Source: Bacteroidota bacterium
GTDB taxonomy: Bacteria > Bacteroidota > Bacteroidia > Palsa-965
Reading direction: 5' to 3'
NCBI GenBank assembly: GCA_020402865.1
Contig: JADBYT010000026.1
Coordinates: 5,001-69,000 of the forward strand
Length of the DNA: 64,000 bases
Every line of letters begins with the position of its first letter. Within the stretch, counting starts at the first letter, position 1. Under the pieces are notes generated by a model. The model did not search any database. It was not told where the DNA came from and saw only the letters and a list, made by a program, of their open reading frames with translations. The position numbers were made by a program, and so were the translations under genes. Of this stretch, positions 55,801 to 63,450 are shown in pieces.

Positions 55801-56616
55801 ATGAAAATAGCTGCTGTACTTTCCCTGTTCGGTTTTGTAATGCTTTGCAATCGTTCTGAAGCGCAAACTCATGCGTATGACGGACCTTCGCAAATGCAGC
55901 ATCGTAAAAGCGTGAGTTGTTACCCGACCACGGATAAAGACCTGATGTGGGCCAAGCGGGTGTGGCGCACAATGGATCTGCGCGAGAAATTCAATCACCC
56001 GCTTTATTTCCCGGAAACACCGGTGCAGGGCCGCAGCAGTTTGTTTGATGCCATTAAAGCGGGAATGCTGAGCGGTGAAATAAACGGGTACGATGTAAAT
56101 GATAACGGGGTGATGTTTTCGGTGGAGCTGAGTAAGGGTCAGGTGCAGCAAATTTTCAATGGCAGTTCAGAGTCGGTGCGGAACAATACGCTTGAGCCGT
56201 TTGAGGATGCGCCGGTTACTTCGGCCGATGTAAAAGCCTGGTGGATGATGGAAGACTGGTTTTTTGATAAACAGCGCAGTGTAATGGATGTGCGTATCAG
56301 AGGCATGTGTCCGCTTCGCGAACGTAAAACAGCAACCGGGCAGGTGAGAGGTTATCAGCCTATGTTCTGGCTGTATTTCGATCAGGTGCGTCCGGTGCTT
56401 GTGCGCTTTGCATATTTCAATTCAAAGAATGATGCGTCAGGTTTAAGTTATGATGATGTGTTTCAGAAGCGCATGTTTTCAAGCTACATTCACAAGGAAC
56501 TGAATATGTACAGTTCAGGCACTGAAATGGTGGTGAAAGGTATGGATGCGCAATTAGAGGCTGATCGTATCCGTATTGGTCTCTCAACGATGGAGCACGA
56601 TTTCTGGAATTACTGA
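55801..56616 (+). CDS. gldN: GldN/PorN-like protein, copy 2
   Basis: 271 residues, the shortest copy. Signal peptide (LSLFGFVMLCNRSEA). It keeps DLMWAKRVWRTMDLREKFN, HPLYFPET, SLFDAI, AWWMMEDWFFDKQRSVMDVR, MCPLRE, MFWLYFDQVRP and LSYDDVFQKRMFSSYIHKEL, but the middle (EINGYDVNDNGVMFSVELSK) is shorter than in copies 1 and 3, which both have AFDN-A-DDEFTT there. The gene sits between two terminator-like hairpins, so it either has its own promoter in the 30 bases upstream or depends on read-through. Confidence 0.85.
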   Translation: MKIAAVLSLFGFVMLCNRSEAQTHAYDGPSQMQHRKSVSCYPTTDKDLMWAKRVWRTMDLREKFNHPLYFPETPVQGRSSLFDAIKAGMLSGEINGYDVNDNGVMFSVELSKGQVQQIFNGSSESVRNNTLEPFEDAPVTSADVKAWWMMEDWFFDKQRSVMDVRIRGMCPLRERKTATGQVRGYQPMFWLYFDQVRPVLVRFAYFNSKNDASGLSYDDVFQKRMFSSYIHKELNMYSSGTEMVVKGMDAQLEADRIRIGLSTMEHDFWNY

Positions 56617-56643
56617 AAGAGATCGTGTCTTTTGCGGCGGCCG

Positions 56644-56681
56644 GTGCCTGCTTCTTTTTTTGGGAGCAGGCCCGGTTGTTT
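56644..56681 (+). terminator. Terminator-like hairpin between gldN copies 2 and 3
   Basis: Stem GCCTGCT (56644-56650) with AGCAGGC (56663-56669), loop containing T7, then GGTTGTTTTTTT. The stem is only 7 bp, so activity is less certain than at the first one. Confidence 0.6.
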
Positions 56682-56831
56682 TTTTGGGGGGATGAAAAAA
56701 ACTTTTTCCATTCACACACCAATTCCGGCACGATATTCGTTTATTATAAACAAACACCCGATATAAACCGCGCATGAAGCACTTGTTTACCAGTTCAAAC
56801 TACCTAACCATTGTGTTTGAGCGTTTGTGGT

Positions 56832-57785
56832 ATGAAAAGCAATCGTTCTGTATTCAGGCCGTCGCGGGTTTTTACGTGGCACGAAAAGTGGCGGCCGTTT
56901 GCGCATGAGCTCCGGTTTGCGCTCCGCGTAATTTTGTTTTTTGCCTTACTCTTTCTCGCTTCGCACCTTTGGGCGCAATCACCTCCGCCCTGCGATCCGC
57001 CTGCGCCCTCACGCATTATCTCGCCCGAAACTACCGGTGCTACTGCCACACGCCGCCCGGCTCCGTTGCCGTACGTGCGTGAAGCGGATGTAATGTGGTC
57101 GAAACGGGTGTGGCGTACGCTCGACATGCGCGAGAAAATGAATCATCCGTATTACTATCCCGAAACACCGCACAACGGACTGATGAGTCTTTTTGATGTG
57201 GTGCGCAGCGGGGTGCTGGGCGGCTGCATCACTGCATTCGACAATCCGGCCATTGATGATGAGTTTACCACCAAAATGAGCGCCGAAGCTGTATCGGGAC
57301 TGCTGAACAGTGTGGATTATCTGGAAGTGGAAGATCCGAATAATCCGGGCACCTATCGCATTGATACGATACGCACCACACTGCAAACATCAGAAATTAT
57401 GGCGTGGTGGGTAAAGGAAGACTGGTTTTTCGATAAGCAGCGCAGTGTAATGGATGTGCGCATCATCGGGCTTTGTCCGCTGCAGGCCAAGCGCGATCCG
57501 CAAACGGGCGAAGTAATGGGTTACAAGCCGTTATTCTGGGTGTATTATCCGCAATTGCGCCCGCTGCTGGTGAAGCATGAAGTATTTCTCGGGCAAAATT
57601 TTTTCCCGCGCCTGAGTTTTGATGATATATTACTGAAGCGTTTTTTCAGCAGTTATGTCCACAAGGAATCAAATGTGTACGACCGCACCATAAACGGCTA
57701 CACACAAGGGCTTGATGCGATGTATGAATCGGAACGCGTAAAGGAAACAATACGAAATTACGAAAGCGATTTGTGGCATTACTGA
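56832..57785 (+). CDS. gldN: GldN/PorN-like protein, copy 3
   Basis: 317 residues, the longest copy. A long charged N-terminus (about 30 residues) precedes the hydrophobic signal core (VILFFALLFLASHLWAQ), followed by a Pro-rich stretch. Conserved blocks: ADVMWSKRVWRTLDMREKMN, HPYYYPET, SLFDVV, AWWVKEDWFFDKQRSVMDVR, LCPLQ, LFWVYYPQLRP, LSFDDILLKRFFSSYVHKES. It shares AFDNPAIDDEFTT with copy 1, so copies 1 and 3 look closer. ATG 56832 is preferred to an in-frame TTG at 56811. Confidence 0.87.
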   Translation: MKSNRSVFRPSRVFTWHEKWRPFAHELRFALRVILFFALLFLASHLWAQSPPPCDPPAPSRIISPETTGATATRRPAPLPYVREADVMWSKRVWRTLDMREKMNHPYYYPETPHNGLMSLFDVVRSGVLGGCITAFDNPAIDDEFTTKMSAEAVSGLLNSVDYLEVEDPNNPGTYRIDTIRTTLQTSEIMAWWVKEDWFFDKQRSVMDVRIIGLCPLQAKRDPQTGEVMGYKPLFWVYYPQLRPLLVKHEVFLGQNFFPRLSFDDILLKRFFSSYVHKESNVYDRTINGYTQGLDAMYESERVKETIRNYESDLWHY

Positions 57786-57855
57786 TGTGCCATTTAAAAT
57801 ACCGACTGCCCGGAAGCGAAAGGAAACTACATTTTGGGAACGCAGAACGGCAGCA

Positions 57856-57890
57856 AAAAGGGCGGATGTGATTCCGCCCTTTTCTTTTGT
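57856..57890. terminator. Bidirectional terminator after the gldN cluster
   Basis: Perfect 11-bp stem AAAAGGGCGGA (57856-57866) with TCCGCCCTTTT (57873-57883), 6-base loop, T-rich 3' side. Confidence 0.88.
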
Positions 57891-57892
57891 AA

Positions 57893-58564
57893 TTAGTCAA
57901 TAGCCCGTTGCAGAAAACTCAGGAACGGGTGCATGGCTTTGCAGGCAGCAATGGCGTTTTTGGTGAAGTTTTTATGCATCACTTCTTCATCGCTGAAGAG
58001 GTGTGAGAGGGTGAAGCTTTTGTATTTCAAAAACTCCACAGCCGGATTATCGGGTGTGTAGCCTTTGGGCGGACGGCTGAGTGTGTAGCCTTCGTCGTTG
58101 TCTAAGCCGGCGTAGAATTTTTTAAAGTTTTTGTCTTTCAGCAGTGCTTTAAATTCGTCGAGGTTATAGTCAATTTCCTGACGGATTTTTGCAAGCTGCG
58201 GCGCTTCGGGCATCCACATGCCACCGGCTACAAAGCTGTTTCCGTCGGGCTGAATGTGTATGTAGTAGCCGGGCGTTGGCGCCATTCGTCCGCCAGGATT
58301 GATGCTTGCGCCGAGATTATTTTTGTACGGTGCTTTGTTTGCCGAAAAGCGCACATCGCGGTAAATGCGAAACATGGCTTTGCGGGCTTCAAGATCATCG
58401 CCAATTCGTTTATCGAATGTGCGGATGCCGGCAATAATTTCGGCCACATTGGCTTCTACATTGTCTTTAGCGGTGGTATAGTGGGCTTTGTTTTTTTCAA
58501 ACCACTCGCGGTTGTTGTTTTTATTGAGCTTTTTAAGAAAGCTGAGTGTATCAGTGTGTATCAT
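57893..58564 (-). CDS. DUF2461-family protein
   Basis: 223 residues, cytoplasmic. Seen: LSFLKKLNKNNNREWFEKNK, FRIYRDVRFSANKAPYKNNL, PGYYIHIQPDGNSFVAGGMW and KGYTPDNPAVEFLKYKSF, the pattern of the DUF2461 (TIGR02453) family. Function unknown in all members. No operon partner is clear; the AI-2E transporter gene lies upstream (41-base gap) in the same direction and may share a transcript. Confidence 0.88.
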   Translation of the reverse strand: MIHTDTLSFLKKLNKNNNREWFEKNKAHYTTAKDNVEANVAEIIAGIRTFDKRIGDDLEARKAMFRIYRDVRFSANKAPYKNNLGASINPGGRMAPTPGYYIHIQPDGNSFVAGGMWMPEAPQLAKIRQEIDYNLDEFKALLKDKNFKKFYAGLDNDEGYTLSRPPKGYTPDNPAVEFLKYKSFTLSHLFSDEEVMHKNFTKNAIAACKAMHPFLSFLQRAID

Positions 58565-58605
58565 AACCAGTGTGTATGGTTGTTGATTTTTATTCGGTGC
58601 AGATG

Positions 58606-59751
58606 TTATTCCTTTTCATGGTTACCGGGTTCGGCTTCCGGGTTGGTTATTTCTTCAAGATCGTCGGTAAGGCGCTGCACGAACTGATAGCCGCTGAAGA
58701 ATTCTTTCGCAATAATTCGAAGAACCGTGTATGCCGGAACCGCTACCACCATACCGCCAATACCCGCTAATGTGCCTGCAATAAGAATTACGATGAAAAT
58801 TTCTATCGGATGCGCTTTTACCGAATTGGAGAATATGTAGGGCTGCACCAGAAACCCGTCGGTAAGATTCATGGCTACAAACACCGCCATAATTTTTCCC
58901 GCAAGCGGCAGCATGCCTGTGTAGAAATCGAGATTAAGATTGGTGGTAATGCCGATAATTACTGCAAATGCACCTCCGATTAATGGACCTACGTACGGAA
59001 TAATATTCATTACACCGGCAAACAACCCGATAATAATAGCATTTCGTACACCCAGCAAAGCCATACCGATGCTTACAAAAGTGGCTACAAACAGAATGTC
59101 GAGCAGCACGCCGGTAAAGTATTTCGTGAGCAGGATGCGCGTATCGCCGAATACGTTATACATCTGCTGTTTGTATTTTTTAGGCACAAGCAGCATCAGC
59201 GTATCGAAAATTGCGGTGCCGTCTTTCAGAAAAAAGAACGTGAGGAATGAAATCACAAAGAAGCCGGTAATAAGGCTTCCGAGCGTAGAGAAAACAGAGT
59301 TAGCCAGTGTTGACACTTTGGTAAGGCCCAGAAATGCGGTAATCTGTTGCTGTACATACTGCTCAAGCGTTTGTTGTTCAGCACCAGTATTCTGCTGCAC
59401 CTGTGAAAAGGCCGTTTCGAGTTGGGTGAGTGGTTCGTGCAGTGCTTTTTGCAACTGGTTGCTGTCAACTGTGGAAATAATTTTTACTTCATCAATAATT
59501 AACGGAATAAAAATTGCCACAAACGCACCGATTACTGCATACACAGAGAACAGCAGAATTAAAGCCCTGAGCGAACGCGGAATTTTCTTGTTTTTGAGTT
59601 TGATCCGTTCCAGGTATTTATCGAGCGGAGTTACAACCATAGCAATTACTGCTGCAATAATTACGTACAGCAAAATTGAGCGCAGGTACCAGCAGGCTGC
59701 AATTACAAGTGCGGCAATGAGAAATATAAAAAGAGGATGTTTTCGGATCAC
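58606..59751 (-). CDS. AI-2E/PerM-family transporter
   Basis: 381 residues with about eight membrane helices (FIFLIAALVIAACWYL, LYVIIAAVIAMVVTPLDKYL, VITGFFVISFLTFFFLKD). Family marks: FLTFFFLKDG, GLFAGVMNIIPYVGPLIGG, and the C-terminal VQPYIFSNSVKAHPIEIFIVILIAG segment with GGMVVAVPAYTVLR. Members export small molecules or act as Na+/H+ antiporters; transport of autoinducer-2 is shown for only a few. The start is GTG 59751; no in-frame ATG is nearby. A TATCTTCA element is at 59787-59794. Confidence 0.88.
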   Translation of the reverse strand: MIRKHPLFIFLIAALVIAACWYLRSILLYVIIAAVIAMVVTPLDKYLERIKLKNKKIPRSLRALILLFSVYAVIGAFVAIFIPLIIDEVKIISTVDSNQLQKALHEPLTQLETAFSQVQQNTGAEQQTLEQYVQQQITAFLGLTKVSTLANSVFSTLGSLITGFFVISFLTFFFLKDGTAIFDTLMLLVPKKYKQQMYNVFGDTRILLTKYFTGVLLDILFVATFVSIGMALLGVRNAIIIGLFAGVMNIIPYVGPLIGGAFAVIIGITTNLNLDFYTGMLPLAGKIMAVFVAMNLTDGFLVQPYIFSNSVKAHPIEIFIVILIAGTLAGIGGMVVAVPAYTVLRIIAKEFFSGYQFVQRLTDDLEEITNPEAEPGNHEKE

Positions 59752-59804
59752 AATTGCGTATTTCTGATAAAGTTAAGAATATGATGTGAAGATAGGTGCA
59801 ACGG

Positions 59805-61181
59805 TTAGTATAAACGCCTGAGTGTGGCGGGGGCTTTTTGACTGAGGTGCTTACGCAGCCAGAAGAGCGGGAAACGATTGTAAAAATGAGGCTGGGAAAG
59901 CGCCTGGGATAATTCATCGGTAATTTCTAACCTTGTGTTAACATTGTCATCAGTGGCTAGTTTTTCAATCAGTGTAAGCAGTAATTTGGTTTCGGGCTCG
60001 GCAGTTTTCTTTACGGCGGGATTTTGCTTTAGTTTTTTGAGTTCGCCGCTAATATTGAGAGCTCCCTGCTGCACCAGATTGATGCAGAGTTGGGCAAGAG
60101 CCGTTTCCGGTGTTTGGCCTGATGCATTTTTGATACGCTTTTGTGCTTGATCAGATTCATTGCAAAGCAGCAGGGCGTATATGCAGGGGAGAAAATTATC
60201 ATTCAGTTTTCCGAGAATGTGAGCAGCTTCCTTGTATTCTTCGAGGAGGAAAAGGCATTGCCCGTACTCGTCAATTACATTTTGCTGCGCATAGTAATCG
60301 GTAAATTCCGGCAGTTTCAGCAAACGATCAAACAACAGCCGGGCTTCGTCGAAGTTGCCTGTGGCTTGCGTGGCAGATGCCATCACAAAATAAAGGTCGG
60401 GTACATCTGTGCTTCGGTTGATGAGGGGCGAGTTTACCTGCTCAAGCTGCAGCAGCGTTTTGATGGCAAGTTGTGGTTGTAAAGCCGGTTCGGCCTGAAG
60501 TGTTTGAACAAACAGTCTGAAATAGTTTACCACTTCATCGCTGCCGTGTTCGCTGCCCGCATTATGCAGGTGAGGAACCGCAATGCCTTTTTTGCGTGTA
60601 TGCCAGGCTACGAGTGCGTGACGAGCATACAGTGCTTCACTCCGGCGGCGTGCCTGTGTGCGGATCAGCTCAAGTTCGGTAAACATGGCTTCAGAGGTAT
60701 CAGCCAGTTTTCCGGGCTTTCCGGCGTATCGGATCAGGTTGTATTCACTGTAAACATGCAGGAGTTCAGCTTCGGCTTCCACATCGCCCGCGTCTTGTAT
60801 GCGGCCAAGCAGTTCGTCGAACGCTGCCCTGAACGCCGCATGTTGTCCGGCTTTCATCATCCTTCGGAGCAAGGATGTTTTTTTGCGGATATACAGAAAC
60901 TCGTCCTGCTGCTGTTCAAGCAGAAAATTTTCAATTTCGGTATGAAGCAGCCGGAAAAGGTTGCGGATGAGATAGTCTTTATCTCTCGTCCAGGCTTGTT
61001 CAAACACCCTTGCAAATGCTTTTTTCTTGTCTGCCGGTTGTCCCGACTCAAGCTGGCGGATAAGAATATCATAAAGCCGGAGTTGCTGAATACTGCCCGT
61101 TTCGCGGAGTATGCGTCTGAAGGCATTACGTTCAGGCACACTCAGCAGGGCTATCCGTTCGGCAACTTTATAGTCGGGCAT
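59805..61181 (-). CDS. Helical-repeat protein of unknown function
   Basis: 458 residues, no signal peptide. The sequence is almost all helix, with TPR-like pairs (LLHVYSEYNLIRYAGKPGKLA, FDEARLLFDRLLKLPEFTDYYAQ, YGQCLFLLEEYKEAAHILGKL), and a N-terminus MPDYKVAERIALLSVPERNA. It may be a protein-protein scaffold. No family name can be given. An exact TATATTTG promoter element lies about 20 bases upstream, so it is transcribed alone, divergently from the ABC-F gene. Confidence 0.6.
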   Translation of the reverse strand: MPDYKVAERIALLSVPERNAFRRILRETGSIQQLRLYDILIRQLESGQPADKKKAFARVFEQAWTRDKDYLIRNLFRLLHTEIENFLLEQQQDEFLYIRKKTSLLRRMMKAGQHAAFRAAFDELLGRIQDAGDVEAEAELLHVYSEYNLIRYAGKPGKLADTSEAMFTELELIRTQARRRSEALYARHALVAWHTRKKGIAVPHLHNAGSEHGSDEVVNYFRLFVQTLQAEPALQPQLAIKTLLQLEQVNSPLINRSTDVPDLYFVMASATQATGNFDEARLLFDRLLKLPEFTDYYAQQNVIDEYGQCLFLLEEYKEAAHILGKLNDNFLPCIYALLLCNESDQAQKRIKNASGQTPETALAQLCINLVQQGALNISGELKKLKQNPAVKKTAEPETKLLLTLIEKLATDDNVNTRLEITDELSQALSQPHFYNRFPLFWLRKHLSQKAPATLRRLY

Positions 61182-61201
61182 ACGAAGTACTGCATTTGTT
61201 T

Positions 61202-61209
61202 CAAATATA
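61202..61209 (-). promoter_or_regulatory. Promoter -7 element TATATTTG (minus strand)
   Basis: Exact TAnnTTTG match; predicted leader to the ATG at 61181 is about 14 nt. Confidence 0.6.
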
Positions 61210-61307
61210 GGCTTTACTGTTTATTTCTGCTTCTTGCGCAGCCACTGCATCAGCCATTTCGTTTTTGCTTTTATCGCCGCAATCTTCCGTAAACGCCTCA
61301 AAATCCC

Positions 61308-61315
61308 TACCTTTG
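61308..61315 (+). promoter_or_regulatory. Promoter -7 element TACCTTTG
   Basis: Exact TAnnTTTG match; predicted leader to the ATG at 61326 is only about 4 nt. Confidence 0.6.
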
Positions 61316-61325
61316 CGGCCGTTCC

Positions 61326-63275
61326 ATGATTTCAGTAAACAACATCACCGTAAGTTTCGGCGGCACTACGCTGTACGACGATATCTCTTTCCTCATCAAC
61401 ACCCGCGACCGTATTGGTCTGGCGGGCCGCAACGGTGCAGGAAAATCAACCATGCTGCGCATCATTGCCGGCGAGCAGCGCCCCACCACAGGCGAAGTGG
61501 CCCGCCCCAACGAATGCACCATCGGCTATCTGGCACAGGATCTTGTGGCCACGCTGGGCAAAACCGTGTTCGACGAAACCGCTACTGCTTTCCGCGAACT
61601 CCGCGACCTTGAAGCGCGTGTGGAATTTATCGGCAACGAACTCGCTACACGCACTGATTACGAAAGCGATGCGTACATGAACCTCATTCATGAACTCACC
61701 GAAGCCAACGAAAGGCTGCACCTGCTCGGCGGCGAGTCGATGGATGCGCAGATTGAACAAACGCTTTTCGGTCTCGGCTTCGAGCGCAAGGATATGAATC
61801 GCCTCACCGACGAGTTCAGCGGCGGCTGGCGTATGCGCATTGAGCTTGCAAAAATTCTGCTGCAAAAGCCGAATGTGCTGCTGCTCGACGAGCCCACTAA
61901 CCACCTTGATATCGAATCCATTCAATGGCTCGAAAATTTCCTGAAAGATTATTACGGCGCGGTTGTGCTCGTATCGCACGATAAAGCGTTTCTCGATAAT
62001 ATTACTACACGTACCATCGAAATTTCGCTCGGTAAGGCATTCGATTACAAAGCCAACTATTCGCGCTACCTCGAACTTCGCAAAGAACGCCGTGATACGC
62101 AAATGGCTGCGGCCAAAAACCAGCAGAAGTTTATTGATAAAACCGAGCAGCTTATTGATAAGTATCGTGCCAAAGCCAACAAGGCTTCGTTTGCGCAGTC
62201 GCTCATTAAAAAGCTCGACAAGCTTGAAATTATTGAGGTTGACGATGAAGACAACCTTTCTATGCGTTTCCGTTTTCCGCCTGCGCCCCGTTCGGGCAAA
62301 GTAGTGGTGGAGGCGCAGCGCGCAAAAAAAATGTATGGCGAGAAAACCATCTTCGCCGATGTGGATGTGATGATTGAACGCGGCGATCGGATTGCACTTG
62401 TGGGGCGTAACGGCGAAGGTAAGTCCACTTTCAGCCGCCTCATTATGGGAGAAGCCGCTACCGATGGTTTTGTAAACGTAGGCCACAACGTAAACATCGG
62501 CTATTTTGCGCAGGATGATGCCGATACGCTGGACGGCGACAAAACCGTGTTTGATACCATCGACGAAATTGCGCTTGGCGATGTACGCAAGCAGGTGCGC
62601 GGCATTCTCGGGTCGTTTCTGTTCAGCGGCGATACCGTGGACAAAAAAGTAAAAGTGCTTTCGGGCGGCGAACGCACACGCCTTGCACTTTGCCGTTTGA
62701 TGCTGCAGCCCTACAACCTGCTGCTGCTCGACGAACCTACCAACCACCTTGACATGCGCTCGAAAGAAGTGCTTAAAGGTGCGCTGATGAATTACGACGG
62801 TACGCTCATTGTGGTATCACACGACCGCGATTTTCTTCAGGGACTTACCGGCAAGGTGCTTGAGTTCAGAAGTGGCCGTGTAAAAGAATACATCGGCGAT
62901 GTGTACGACTTCCTGCGCGACAGGAAGATCGACAACTTTGCAGCGCTTGAGAAGAAAGACAATCCCTTTGTAAGCCAAACGCCCAAAGCCGAAACACCCA
63001 AGGCCGAAGCCGGCGAAAATGCCGCTCAGCGCGAGCAGAAGAAACTGCAGGAAAAAGAACTCCGCCAGATCAAAACCCGCGTAGCCCGTCTTGAAGAAGA
63101 AATCGGTAAACTCGAAGCCGAAATAAAAGTATTCGACGAGCAGCTTGCTGATCCCGAAAAGTATCAGAAACTCATTAACGATAAAGCTGCATTTGCCGAA
63201 TACGAGGCGAAACGCAAGCGGCTGGATAATGTGATGAACGAGTGGGAAGCGGCTTTGCTGGAACTGGAAGGGTAA
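61326..63275 (+). CDS. ABC-F-family ATPase (Uup/YdiF group)
   Basis: 649 residues, two ABC domains and no membrane part. First domain: GLAGRNGAGKSTMLRI, signature EFSGGWRMRIELAK, Walker B LLLDEPTNHLDIES. A charged linker of about 70 residues follows. Second domain: ALVGRNGEGKSTFSRL, LSGGERTRLALCRL, LLLDEPTNHLDMRS. The C-terminal 90 residues are a coiled coil (KTRVARLEEEIGKLEAEIKV). ABC-F proteins act on ribosomes, either as translation factors or in antibiotic protection; nothing in the sequence decides which. It has a strong terminator downstream. Confidence 0.94.
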   Translation: MISVNNITVSFGGTTLYDDISFLINTRDRIGLAGRNGAGKSTMLRIIAGEQRPTTGEVARPNECTIGYLAQDLVATLGKTVFDETATAFRELRDLEARVEFIGNELATRTDYESDAYMNLIHELTEANERLHLLGGESMDAQIEQTLFGLGFERKDMNRLTDEFSGGWRMRIELAKILLQKPNVLLLDEPTNHLDIESIQWLENFLKDYYGAVVLVSHDKAFLDNITTRTIEISLGKAFDYKANYSRYLELRKERRDTQMAAAKNQQKFIDKTEQLIDKYRAKANKASFAQSLIKKLDKLEIIEVDDEDNLSMRFRFPPAPRSGKVVVEAQRAKKMYGEKTIFADVDVMIERGDRIALVGRNGEGKSTFSRLIMGEAATDGFVNVGHNVNIGYFAQDDADTLDGDKTVFDTIDEIALGDVRKQVRGILGSFLFSGDTVDKKVKVLSGGERTRLALCRLMLQPYNLLLLDEPTNHLDMRSKEVLKGALMNYDGTLIVVSHDRDFLQGLTGKVLEFRSGRVKEYIGDVYDFLRDRKIDNFAALEKKDNPFVSQTPKAETPKAEAGENAAQREQKKLQEKELRQIKTRVARLEEEIGKLEAEIKVFDEQLADPEKYQKLINDKAAFAEYEAKRKRLDNVMNEWEAALLELEG

Positions 63276-63306
63276 GCGAGTAGGTTGATTTTCGTTTCTG
63301 TATATA

Positions 63307-63338
63307 AATCGTCTTCCATTTGGGAGACGATTTTTTTT
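63307..63338 (+). terminator. Terminator after the ABC-F gene
   Basis: 11-bp stem with one G-T pair (AATCGTCTTCC with GGGAGACGATT), 4-base loop, T8 tract. Confidence 0.9.
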
Positions 63339-63450
63339 GTGCAGTATTTGTAAATTTTAATTTTCTTTTTAAAATTAAATTATTCAATTGTAAACGTTTT
63401 TATTCGATTAAATCGCATTGGTTATTCTAAATTGTCTTAAAACAAAAATC

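Noticed and set aside
56774-56908. Open frame of about 44 codons overlapping the start of gldN copy 3
   Set aside because: No conserved feature, and it overlaps the signal peptide region of gldN in another frame.
61446-62747. Open frame of about 433 codons opposite the ABC-F gene
   Set aside because: Shadow of the ABC-F coding sequence, no recognisable domain.
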